Of a stretch of DNA of 64,000 nt, positions 45,088-53,499 are shown piece by piece (the stretch's first letter is position 1; the number at the start of each line of letters is the position of its first letter). The notes under the pieces were generated by a model. The model was not told where the DNA came from. It was given only the letters and a program-made list of their open reading frames with translations, and ran no database searches. Origin of the DNA: Orlajensenia stereocauli (lineage in GTDB: Bacteria > Actinomycetota > Actinomycetes > Actinomycetales > Microbacteriaceae); the NCBI RefSeq assembly GCF_039548895.1, contig NZ_JBCLVG010000002.1. One strand, written 5' to 3'. Made by a program: the position numbers and the translations under genes.

Positions 45088-46032
45088 GTGACCGTCACCG
45101 CTCCTCCGGCTCCGGCCGGCGTCGTCCCCACGGGACGGCGCCGCCCGGCGGGCCGGCGCGCCGGCCGGATGAACGCGGGGCAGTCACGCTACGGCTACGT
45201 CTTCGTCAGCGGCTACACGCTGCTGCTGCTCGCCTTCGGTCTCCTGCCGACGCTCTACGCCATCTACCTCGCCTTCACCCGCAACGGCGCCTTCGTCGGG
45301 TTCGACAACTTCGCCAGGGTCTTCAGCGACTACAGGTTCCTGCCGGCCGTCGCCCACGTCGCGCTCTACATCGTGTACTGGCTCGTGAGCCTCATCATCT
45401 TCGTGGTGATCCTCGCGCTCATCGTGCACGCCGTCAGGGTGCGCTGGCTCGGCAACACGGCCCGGTTCCTCTTCTACATTCCCGGCGCCATCGCCGGAGC
45501 CTCGAGCGTGCTGCTCTGGCTGTTCGTGCTCGACCCGAGCGTCAGTCCCGTCTCGGCCCTGCTGAAGGCCATGGGCTACGACTCCCTGGTGAGCGTCGTC
45601 GCTGTGGGCAACCTCCCCGTCGTCTTCACGGTCATCGCCTTCTGGGCGGGAGCCGGCGGCTGGATCGTCATCATGTACGGGGCGCTGAACAACATCAGCG
45701 GCGACATCATGGAGGCCGCCCGCATCGACGGGGCCGGCCCGGTGCAGACCGCCTGGCACATCCAGCTGCCGATGCTCACCAAGTGGATCAGCTACATGGG
45801 CATCATGTCGCTGGCCGCGGGCACGCAGCTGTTCGTGGAGCCGAAGATCCTCGCCCAGGCCACGAAGAACGTCGTGCCGGAGGACTACTCCCTCAACCAG
45901 CTGGCCTACCTCTACGCCTTCAGGCAGAACGACTTCTCCGGCTCCGCCGCGATCTCGATCGTGCTGCTCGTGGTCGCGCTCGGCCTGTCCACCATCTTCA
46001 TCTTCCGCGGAAGGCTCTTCGACAGTGAGTGA
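45088..46032 (+). CDS. Sugar ABC transporter permease (MalF type)
   Basis: 314 residues, six membrane helices, with the ATPase-contact EAA loop in IMEAARIDGAGPVQTAWHIQLP. The N-terminal 30 residues are Pro/Arg-rich and cytoplasmic. The GTG at 45088 is 1 nt after the solute-binding-protein stop. Partner of the next permease. Confidence 0.92.
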   Translation: MTVTAPPAPAGVVPTGRRRPAGRRAGRMNAGQSRYGYVFVSGYTLLLLAFGLLPTLYAIYLAFTRNGAFVGFDNFARVFSDYRFLPAVAHVALYIVYWLVSLIIFVVILALIVHAVRVRWLGNTARFLFYIPGAIAGASSVLLWLFVLDPSVSPVSALLKAMGYDSLVSVVAVGNLPVVFTVIAFWAGAGGWIVIMYGALNNISGDIMEAARIDGAGPVQTAWHIQLPMLTKWISYMGIMSLAAGTQLFVEPKILAQATKNVVPEDYSLNQLAYLYAFRQNDFSGSAAISIVLLVVALGLSTIFIFRGRLFDSE

Positions 46033-46927
46033 CACCACCCTGCGCCGCCGTCGCGCGATCTCGCCGGGTCAGTGGATCGGCCGGGCTCTCGTCGCCCTCG
46101 TGCTGCTCGTCTTCACGGCCTTCTTCATCCTGCCGATCGTCTGGCTCGTGCTCGCTCCCACCAAGAGCAATTCACAGCTGCTCCTCGACGGACCGTTCAG
46201 CTTCGGCTCGTTCGAGCAGCTGGCCGCGAACTGGGACCAGCTCTTCGCCTTCGGCAGCGGAGTGTTCACGACCTGGATCGGCAACTCGGTCTTCTACTCG
46301 TTCTCAGCGCTGGTGATCACCCTCATCGTGAGCATCCCGGCCGGCTACGCCCTCGCCCTCATCGAGTTCCGGGGTCGCCGACTGCTGCTGGTGACGACGC
46401 TCATCGTGATGCTCATCCCGAACACGGCTCTCGTGCTGCCGATCTTCCTCGAGCTCAGCGCCGTGCGACTCATCGGCAGCCCGCTCGCCGTCATCCTGCC
46501 GTTCTCGTTCTTCCCCTTCGGCGTGTATCTCACCTACATCTACTTCTCGACTGCCGTTTCGCGCGACCTGCTGAACGCGGCCCGCATCGACGGCGCCGGG
46601 GAGCTCCGGGTGTTCGGCCAGGTCGCGATGCCCCTGGCGACGCCGGTGATCGCCCTCGTGGGCTTCTTCAGCTTCGTGGGCAACTGGAACAACTACTTCC
46701 TGCCGTTCCTCGTGGTCGGCGGGCAGAAGATCCCAGTGCAGGTGGGTCTCTCGAACCTGTTGGCCAACGTGCCCGCGTTCAATCCGACGACAGCGACGAG
46801 CATCGTGATCGAGCTGCCGACCCTGGCGCTGGCCACCCTGCTCTCGGTGGCCCCGATCCTGATCATCTTCCTCTTCGCCCAACGATTCCTCGTGGAGGGC
46901 ATGACCGCCGGAGGTACCAAGGAATGA
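46025..46927 (+). CDS. Sugar ABC transporter permease (MalG type)
   Basis: 300 residues, six membrane helices, EAA loop in LLNAARIDGAGELRVFGQVAMP. The GTG at 46025 overlaps the preceding permease by 8 nt and the stop overlaps the dehydratase gene by 4 nt (ATGA). No ATP-binding subunit follows or is found elsewhere in the window; a shared MsiK-like ATPase elsewhere in the genome is the likely energiser. Confidence 0.92.
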   Translation: MSDTTLRRRRAISPGQWIGRALVALVLLVFTAFFILPIVWLVLAPTKSNSQLLLDGPFSFGSFEQLAANWDQLFAFGSGVFTTWIGNSVFYSFSALVITLIVSIPAGYALALIEFRGRRLLLVTTLIVMLIPNTALVLPIFLELSAVRLIGSPLAVILPFSFFPFGVYLTYIYFSTAVSRDLLNAARIDGAGELRVFGQVAMPLATPVIALVGFFSFVGNWNNYFLPFLVVGGQKIPVQVGLSNLLANVPAFNPTTATSIVIELPTLALATLLSVAPILIIFLFAQRFLVEGMTAGGTKE

Positions 46928-48075
46928 AGATCACCGGGTACCGCACCCTCTCCAGCCGGCACGAGTGGCATCGGGCCGTCGGCGACATCAACGGCCACAT
47001 CACCGATGCAGTCACCGACGTCCCGATCCTGCTCATCGACACCGACGAGGGCATCACCGGCGTCGGCATGGGCTCGCACGCCGACATCGATCGGCTGTTC
47101 CCGGCCATCGAGGGCGAGGATCCGCGCAGTGTCTCGGTGCTGTTCGACCGGATGCTGGCCCAGGTCTTCAAGTCGGGTCACGCCGGCGCGACCTACGGCG
47201 GCATCGCCACCATCGACGCCGCCCTGTGGGACATCAAGGCCAAGGCCGCCGGCGAACCGCTCTGGCGTCTGCTCGGCGGACGCGACAGGTTCATCCCGGC
47301 CTACGCCTCCGGACTCGACATCGCCCTCGACGACGGCCAGCTCGAGGCCTTCTACTCCGAGTTCGCCGACCGCGGCTACGTCGCAGGCAAGCTGAAGGGG
47401 GGGTTCGATCCGGATGCCGACCTGCGGCGTCTACGCATCATCGACGGGGTCTTCCGGCGCAACACCTCGAAGCCCGGCCTGATGCTCGACGCGAACGAGT
47501 CCTGGCAGGTGAAGCAGGCCGTGCGCTACATCGGCATCCTCGAGGAGCAGGTCGACCTGCTCTGGGTCGAGGAGCCGCTGCGACGCTGGGACGCCGTCGG
47601 GCACGCCAGGCTGAGCAACGCCGTGCGCGCCGCCGTGGCGACGGGTGAGAACCTGACCGGCGTCGAGCAGTTCCGCCCGCTCTTCGACGCCGGAGCCCCC
47701 GACGTCGTGCAGGCCGGAGCGGTCTGGGGTGTGACGCACCTGCTGCGCCTCGCCACGGTCGCCGCCTCCCGCGACCTGCCGGTGAGCCCCGTGGGCTACA
47801 ACGCCAACCCCGCTGTGGCTCACGCCATGTCGGCCATCCCGAACCACCTCACCACCGAGGTGCAGGGGGTGCGCTTCGCCACGGGCATCAACGTGGACCA
47901 CGAGTTCGTCGACGGCGGCATCGTGCTGAGCGACGCCCCGGGCGCCGGCATCACGATCGACGTCGATGCCATCACCGCCGCGGCCAGCACGGCCGACTGG
48001 TCGGATCCGGCAGGTCCCCACGTGCGTCCGGAGCGCGCCGGCCTCCGTCTCGTGCTGGACGGCGTGGAGCGCTGA
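46924..48075 (+). CDS. Mandelate racemase/muconate lactonizing enzyme family sugar-acid dehydratase
   Basis: 383 residues of the enolase superfamily. The KxK pair is Lys156-Leu-Lys158, and metal ligands are Asp189 (MLDANE), Glu216 (VEEPL) and Glu242 (ATGENL). The histidine usual for mandelate-racemase-type acid dehydratases at the end of the seventh strand is not evident; the local sequence is SPVGYN (288-293). Most such enzymes in sugar operons dehydrate an aldonate to a 2-keto-3-deoxy acid. Coupled to the permease by ATGA. Confidence 0.85.
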   Translation: MKITGYRTLSSRHEWHRAVGDINGHITDAVTDVPILLIDTDEGITGVGMGSHADIDRLFPAIEGEDPRSVSVLFDRMLAQVFKSGHAGATYGGIATIDAALWDIKAKAAGEPLWRLLGGRDRFIPAYASGLDIALDDGQLEAFYSEFADRGYVAGKLKGGFDPDADLRRLRIIDGVFRRNTSKPGLMLDANESWQVKQAVRYIGILEEQVDLLWVEEPLRRWDAVGHARLSNAVRAAVATGENLTGVEQFRPLFDAGAPDVVQAGAVWGVTHLLRLATVAASRDLPVSPVGYNANPAVAHAMSAIPNHLTTEVQGVRFATGINVDHEFVDGGIVLSDAPGAGITIDVDAITAAASTADWSDPAGPHVRPERAGLRLVLDGVER

Positions 48076-48079
48076 CACC

Positions 48080-49051
48080 ATGCTGATCCGCCCTGGCCTG
48101 CACCGCATCGAGGCGCCGCTCGGCGAGCGCATCGTGGCGCTCCACCTGCTCGTCGGACCCGCCGGCGCGCTTCTCGTCGACACCGGCATCCGGGACTCGA
48201 TCAGCGAGACCCTGCTGCCCTACCTCGCTGCCAACGGCATCGATCCGGCATCCGTTCGCTGGGCGATCAACACGCACTGCGATTTCGACCACACAGGCGG
48301 AAACGGCGCGCTCAAGGCGGCGATCCCGGGCGTCGAGCTGCTCGTGCACGAGCTCGACCGCGAACTCACCGAGGACGTGCAGCGTCTCATCGACGTGCGC
48401 TACGGGGAGTTCCGCGACACCGACGGATTCGACGACCCGGCCGAGACCACCGCCTACCTGCGGTCGGTCTCAGACCTGGTGCCCGTCGACAGAGTCGTGA
48501 CGGGCGGGGAGCAGATCGATCTCGGCGACAGGGTCGTCACGATCCTGCACGTTCCCGGTCACAGCCCGGGCCACATCGCCGTGCACGATGCCTCGAACCG
48601 TGCCCTGGTGATCGGCGACGCCACCCTCGGCGCGACGGTTCCCTTCGCCGACGGAGGACCGGCCTTCCCGCCGACCTACCGGGACGTCGACCCGTACCTC
48701 GCCTCGATCGATGCGTTCCGCGCCATCGACGCCGATCTCGTGCTCACCGCGCACTACCCGGTGTACGAGGGGGCGGCCGCCACCGCGTTCCTCGATGAGA
48801 GCGTCGCCTACACCGAGCTGATCGACACCGTCCTCGCTGAGGAACTCGCGCGCAGCGCCGGCCCGGCGACCACTCTCGAACTCGTACGGGCCGCGGGGGA
48901 GCGGCTCGGACCGTGGAACGCCGAGGCCCTCGACTACGCGGTCTTCCCTGTCACGGGCAACCTCGAACGGATGCAGCGCCGCGGCCTCATCTCGTCGGAG
49001 ATCATCGACGGCCGTCGACGCTGGGCGCCGGCACAGGGTGACGCCCGATGA
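48080..49051 (+). CDS. Metallo-beta-lactamase fold hydrolase
   Basis: 323 residues. The MBL core carries THCDFDH at residues 65-71: the usual HxHxDH reads HxDxDH, with Asp68 in place of the second His. Other ligands are in HVPGHSPGHIAVH, GDATLG and TAHYPVYEG. A helical C-terminal domain of about 90 residues (LARSAGPATTLELVRAAGERLG) resembles the winged domain of LACTB2-like members. In this operon a lactonase role for the sugar lactone is conceivable, but no direct evidence exists. It overlaps the next gene by 4 nt. Confidence 0.82.
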   Translation: MLIRPGLHRIEAPLGERIVALHLLVGPAGALLVDTGIRDSISETLLPYLAANGIDPASVRWAINTHCDFDHTGGNGALKAAIPGVELLVHELDRELTEDVQRLIDVRYGEFRDTDGFDDPAETTAYLRSVSDLVPVDRVVTGGEQIDLGDRVVTILHVPGHSPGHIAVHDASNRALVIGDATLGATVPFADGGPAFPPTYRDVDPYLASIDAFRAIDADLVLTAHYPVYEGAAATAFLDESVAYTELIDTVLAEELARSAGPATTLELVRAAGERLGPWNAEALDYAVFPVTGNLERMQRRGLISSEIIDGRRRWAPAQGDAR

Positions 49052-50121
49052 GCCGGGTGCGCCTCGGGGCGGTGGGCGCCGGCTGGTGGGCCACCAGCAA
49101 CCACTTCCCGATCTTCGCGGGCCGCGACGACGTGGAGCTCGTCGGAGTCTGCGGCATCGGGCCGGAGCTCGGTGCAGTGCGCGACCAGTTCGGCTTCGGC
49201 ATGGCCACCACCGACTACTCCGAGCTGCTCGACGCCGGCCTCGACGCCGTCGTCGTGTCGACCCCTCACGACCTGCACTACGCCCAGGCAGCCGCGGCCA
49301 TCGACCGGGGCCTGCACGTTCTGGTCGAGAAGCCCGTGACGCTGAACGCGGCTCAGGGCTGGGACCTCGCCGATCGCGTGAAGGCGGCCGGCGTGCACTT
49401 CCTGGCGCCCTACGGCTGGAACTACAAGCCGTTCACCATCGAGGCCAAGCGGCTCGTCGACGCCGGCCATCTCGGCACCATCCAACACGTGCTCTGCCAC
49501 ATGGCCTCCCCGACGCGGGGCCTGTTCGCCGGCGACACCAATCACATCCGGGCGCTCTGGGATTCGCAGACCAGCGGTCCGGACCCGTCGACCTGGCAGT
49601 CTCCGGCCCACGGCGGCGGCTATGCCCACGGGCAGGTGACGCACTCGAGCGCCTTGCTGTTCTGGCTGAGCGAACTGCGGTCGGCATCCGTCATGGCGAA
49701 GGTCTCGACCGGGGGAGCGGCGGTCGACCTCTTCAACGCTGCGGTCATCACCTTCGACAACGGTGCGCTCGGATCGTTGTCGGGGGCTGCGACGGTTCCG
49801 GATGGCGATCCGTACCAGGTCGACATCCGCATCTTCGGCAGCGAAGGGGTGCTGCTGCTCGACACCGAGCGGGAGCGCATGTCGCTGCACCGCTACGACG
49901 GGCAGCGCTTCGACCTCGACGTGCCGCCGGGCTCCGGCGCCTACGAGTGCATCGTGCCGCCGAACCGGTTCATCGACCTCATCACCGGCGCGAGCACCGA
50001 GAACAACTCCGATGCCGAGGTGGCAGCCCGCTCGGTCGAGCTCATCGACGCCATGCTGCGCAGCTCGGCTGCGGGCGGGGCCGAGGTGCTCGTGCACGAC
50101 GACGACAGGGAGACCCCGTGA
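49048..50121 (+). CDS. Gfo/Idh/MocA family oxidoreductase
   Basis: 357 residues with an N-terminal Rossmann domain (VRLGAVGAGWWATSNHFP), the EKPVTLN motif with catalytic Lys, and a C-terminal alpha/beta domain. It may oxidise a sugar or sugar derivative with NAD(P). The Trp-Trp after the glycine motif and the HGGGYAHGQVTHSS segment point to inositol/aldose-dehydrogenase-like members. ATGA overlaps at its start and GTGA at its end show tight coupling. Confidence 0.88.
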   Translation: MSRVRLGAVGAGWWATSNHFPIFAGRDDVELVGVCGIGPELGAVRDQFGFGMATTDYSELLDAGLDAVVVSTPHDLHYAQAAAAIDRGLHVLVEKPVTLNAAQGWDLADRVKAAGVHFLAPYGWNYKPFTIEAKRLVDAGHLGTIQHVLCHMASPTRGLFAGDTNHIRALWDSQTSGPDPSTWQSPAHGGGYAHGQVTHSSALLFWLSELRSASVMAKVSTGGAAVDLFNAAVITFDNGALGSLSGAATVPDGDPYQVDIRIFGSEGVLLLDTERERMSLHRYDGQRFDLDVPPGSGAYECIVPPNRFIDLITGASTENNSDAEVAARSVELIDAMLRSSAAGGAEVLVHDDDRETP

Positions 50122-51416
50122 CCGAGACCACCGCAGTGCTGGCGGGCTACCGCGTCATCGACTGCTCCATCGCCATGGCCGGACCCTTCGCGGCTCAGCG
50201 GCTCGGCGACCTCGGAGCCGACGTGATCAAGGTGGAGCCCACCACCGGCGAATGGCAGCGCCACGCTGCCGCGGGCGGGGCGGCAGGCAACGAGATCAAC
50301 GTGTCGTTCCTCTCACTCAATCGCAACAAGCGCTCGGTGGCGCTCGACCTGAAGAGCGTCGACGGGTCGGAAGCTCTGCGCGAGCTCGTGCGGGGAGCCG
50401 ATGTCTTCCTGCAGAACTACCGCCCGGGAGTCGCAGCACGGCTCGGCGTCGACTACGAGTCGCTGCGGGCCGTGAACCCCTCGATCGTCTACGTTTCGAT
50501 CTCGGGCTACGGCGAGGACGGCCCGTATCGCGACAGGCCCGGCCAGGACCTGCTGTTGCAGGCGATGTCGGGCGCGATGCTCTCGGCGGGTCGTCACGGC
50601 GACGAGCCGTCGCCCGCCGGGCAGTACCTGGCCGACGCGATCACGGCCTCCACGGCGTTCGAGGGCGTTCTGGCTGCTCTGCTGCACCGGGAGCGCACGG
50701 GCGAGGGCCAGTTCGTGACGGTCAACATGCTCGACGCCCTCACCACATTGCAGATGCAGGAACTCTCGGTGTTCACCGTCGGCAAGAAGACCCAGGAGCG
50801 CTCGGCCGAGCCGCACGCTCACGTCTACATCCGGGCGCCGTACGGAGTCTTCGCCACCAGTGACGGCTACGTCGCGCTGGCCTTCGCCGACCTCCACGAG
50901 CTCGGCCGCCTCATCGACGAGCCGGCGTTCGAGGGCTGGAACAGCGAGGTGGAGGGCTGGACCCGCCGCGACGAGATCCACGCGAAGACCGCAGCGAAGC
51001 TCCGCGAGAAGCCGGCCGGCTACTGGATCGAGACCCTCGGCGCCGCCGGCGTCTGGATCGGGCCCGTGCTCGGCTACCAGGAGCTCGTCGACGACCCGCA
51101 GATCGCCCACAACGGCACCTTCATCGAGTACGACCACCCCACCGAGGGCCACGTGAAGACCCCGGGGTTCCCGTACAGGTTCTCCAAGACCCCGCCCCGG
51201 CTCTATCGCGGTGCCCCGCTCGTCGGCGAGCACACCCGCGAGGTGCTGGCCGAGGCCGGCTTCAGCGACGAGAGCATCGAGGCACTACTGGGGAGCGGGG
51301 CTGCCGCTGCGACGCCGGCTGCGGTGACGTCTGCCGCTCCCGGGGCAGCCTCTCCGACGACGGCACCCTCTACTGCGCCCGAGCCCGCCGAGCCGGCATC
51401 CGTCGTTCCCGCGTGA
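50118..51416 (+). CDS. Class III CoA transferase (CaiB/BaiF family)
   Basis: 432 residues. Core: RVIDCSIAMAGPFAAQRLGDLGADVIKVE, then the catalytic Asp in RPGQDLLLQAMSG and the TVNMLDAL segment. It moves CoA between carboxylic acids. The last 45 residues are an Ala/Pro/Thr-rich tail not needed for the fold. The start is GTG, overlapping the dehydrogenase stop by 4 nt. Which acid is activated is unknown; the crotonase two genes on could act on the resulting thioester. Confidence 0.88.
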   Translation: MTETTAVLAGYRVIDCSIAMAGPFAAQRLGDLGADVIKVEPTTGEWQRHAAAGGAAGNEINVSFLSLNRNKRSVALDLKSVDGSEALRELVRGADVFLQNYRPGVAARLGVDYESLRAVNPSIVYVSISGYGEDGPYRDRPGQDLLLQAMSGAMLSAGRHGDEPSPAGQYLADAITASTAFEGVLAALLHRERTGEGQFVTVNMLDALTTLQMQELSVFTVGKKTQERSAEPHAHVYIRAPYGVFATSDGYVALAFADLHELGRLIDEPAFEGWNSEVEGWTRRDEIHAKTAAKLREKPAGYWIETLGAAGVWIGPVLGYQELVDDPQIAHNGTFIEYDHPTEGHVKTPGFPYRFSKTPPRLYRGAPLVGEHTREVLAEAGFSDESIEALLGSGAAAATPAAVTSAAPGAASPTTAPSTAPEPAEPASVVPA

Positions 51417-52654
51417 TGGCGCAGTACCGCGGCCTCACCTGGGACCACCCGCGCGGGCGGCTCGCCTTGGAGCGGGCCGCGGTCGATGCCACGTCTGCGC
51501 GGGGAGGCGCCCTCATCCAGTGGGACGCGCATCCGCTCGAGGGCTTCGAATCCGCCCCCATCGACGAGCTGGCCGCGCGCTACGACGTGATCGTGCTCGA
51601 TCATCCGCACCTGGGCGACGCCATCGCGGCCGACGCGATCAGGCCCGTCGACGAGGTGTTCGACGCCGACCTGCTCGACGCGCTCGAGGCCGGCTGCGTC
51701 GGACCGAGCTTCGGCTCCTACGTCGTCGACGGCCGCCCGTGGGCGCTGCCGCTCGACGCCGCGACGCAGGTCGCCGTGTTCCGGCCCGACCTGGTCGAGG
51801 CCGCCCCGGCCACCTGGCCCGAGGTGGTGGCGCTCGCCGCCGAGGCTCCCGTGGCGCTCAGCCTGGCGGGCCCGCACGCCCTGCTCAGCTTCGCCTCGGT
51901 GTGCGTCGCGCTCGGAGAGGAGCCGGCCGTGCTGCCCGGTGCGGGGTTCGTGTCGCGGGCGACGGGCCGCGAGGCCGTCGCGCTGCTCGCCGAGCTCGCA
52001 GCCAGGTCGCCGGAGGCATCCGCCTCCCTCAACCCGATCGGTCTTCTCGAGCGGATGCGGTCGGTCGGCGACATCGCCTACATCCCGCTGGTCTACGGCT
52101 ACGTGAACTATGCATCGGGCCCCGGTGCGCTGCGTTTCGCCGAGGCACCGAGCGCCGGCCCGGGCGGCCGCCGCGGATCGACCATCGGCGGCACCGGCAT
52201 CGCCATCACCAGACGGAGTGTTCCGGATGTCGCCCTCGTCGCACACCTCACCCAGCTCTTCGAGCCGGCCACGCAGGCGGGCTTCATCCCGCGGAACGCG
52301 GGTCAGCCGAGCCTGGCGAGTGCGTGGGCGGACGACGCCGTGAATGCGGCATCAGGAGACTTCTACCGTCGCACCCGGCGAACCATGGCCGACGCGTGGG
52401 TGCGCCCACGGGTGGCCGGATACATCCCGTTCCAATCGCAGGCGTCGGCTGTGCTCCGCGAAATTCTCATCGTGGGAGTCGGCGCTGTGACGAGCGCTGC
52501 ATCGGTGGATGCCGCCCTCGACAGCATCGACGTGCTCTTCGACTCCCTGGGGGAGCCGGGCAGAGCCGCATCAGTTTCCACCGGCATCACCCCCGCCGGC
52601 ATCAACCCCGCCGGCATCAACCCCCGCATCAACCCAGAGAGGTCGCGCGCATGA
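51416..52654 (+). CDS. Solute-binding-protein-like protein without signal peptide
   Basis: 412 residues. The order of segments (LTWDHPRGRLALERAA, YDVIVLDHPHLGDA, SYVVDGRPWALPLDAATQVAVFRPDLVE, ATWPEVVALA) resembles periplasmic sugar-binding proteins of the extracellular family 1. However, the N-terminus has no signal sequence or lipobox, so it should stay in the cytoplasm. The C-terminus ends in a GITPAGINPAGINP repeat. It is coupled to the CoA transferase (TGATG; a GTG 3 nt earlier is possible) and to the crotonase (ATGA). A cytosolic sensor or chaperone-like role is only a guess. Confidence 0.75.
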   Translation: MAQYRGLTWDHPRGRLALERAAVDATSARGGALIQWDAHPLEGFESAPIDELAARYDVIVLDHPHLGDAIAADAIRPVDEVFDADLLDALEAGCVGPSFGSYVVDGRPWALPLDAATQVAVFRPDLVEAAPATWPEVVALAAEAPVALSLAGPHALLSFASVCVALGEEPAVLPGAGFVSRATGREAVALLAELAARSPEASASLNPIGLLERMRSVGDIAYIPLVYGYVNYASGPGALRFAEAPSAGPGGRRGSTIGGTGIAITRRSVPDVALVAHLTQLFEPATQAGFIPRNAGQPSLASAWADDAVNAASGDFYRRTRRTMADAWVRPRVAGYIPFQSQASAVLREILIVGVGAVTSAASVDAALDSIDVLFDSLGEPGRAASVSTGITPAGINPAGINPRINPERSRA

Positions 52655-53433
52655 TCACTCCCTCGAGCGACGAGATCCGCCTGGCCGTCGACGGCCACGT
52701 CGCCACCATCACGCTGGCCCGGCCGGCGAAGCTCAATTCGGTCACTCAGGAGATGTCGGATGCGCTGGTCGAGGTGATCGAGTGGGCGAACGATGCCGAC
52801 GAGGTGCGCGCGATCGTGCTCACCGGCGAGGGCGAGCGTGCCTTCTGCGCCGGCTCCGACATCCGCACCCTCGACAAGTACGCCACCCCGTGGGACTTCC
52901 GCAATCGCACCGACTACTGCGACGCCATCCGCGCCGGCCGCAAGCCCGTCATCGCCGCGGTGAACGGCTACGCCTTCGGCGGCGGCCTCGAGACGGCGCT
53001 CGGCTGCGACATCAGGCTGGCCTCGACGACAGCGAGCTTCGCGGCCCCTGAGATCAAGCTCGGATGGATCGGCGGCGGCGGCATGGCCACGTTCCTCTCC
53101 CACTCCGTCGGCCCGTCGAACGCCGCCGTCATGTTGATGACAGGCGACCCGATCGATGCCGAGACGGCGCTACGGTGGGGCCTCGTGAGCGAACTGGTCG
53201 AGCCGACCCTCCTCGTGCAGCGGGCGCAGGAGCTCGCCGCCGTCATCGCGACGCGCCCTCCGATCGCCGCAGAGACGGCGAAGGCCAACCTGCGCGCCGC
53301 AGCAAACATGACGCAGGAGGAGGCCCTGCGCTACGAGCGCGACCTGCAGACCATCACCTTCGCGACGGCCGACGCCGACGAGGGCCGCGCCGCCTTCGCC
53401 GAGAAACGCGCCGCCACCTTCCACCGGCGCTGA
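52651..53433 (+). CDS. Enoyl-CoA hydratase/isomerase (crotonase family)
   Basis: 260 residues. Oxyanion-hole segments AFCAGSDI and NGYAFGGGLE, and both catalytic glutamates of true hydratases (in GGLETALGCDI and APEIKLGW) are present, so hydration of an enoyl-CoA is likely. The ATG overlaps the upstream stop by 4 nt. Its CoA substrate is probably made by the CoA transferase of the same operon. Confidence 0.9.
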   Translation: MITPSSDEIRLAVDGHVATITLARPAKLNSVTQEMSDALVEVIEWANDADEVRAIVLTGEGERAFCAGSDIRTLDKYATPWDFRNRTDYCDAIRAGRKPVIAAVNGYAFGGGLETALGCDIRLASTTASFAAPEIKLGWIGGGGMATFLSHSVGPSNAAVMLMTGDPIDAETALRWGLVSELVEPTLLVQRAQELAAVIATRPPIAAETAKANLRAAANMTQEEALRYERDLQTITFATADADEGRAAFAEKRAATFHRR

Positions 53434-53499
53434 CCGCAGCGCGACCGCGACCGTCGACCTGCCGATCACGAATCACCGACCTCGACCGACTGGAGCAGC

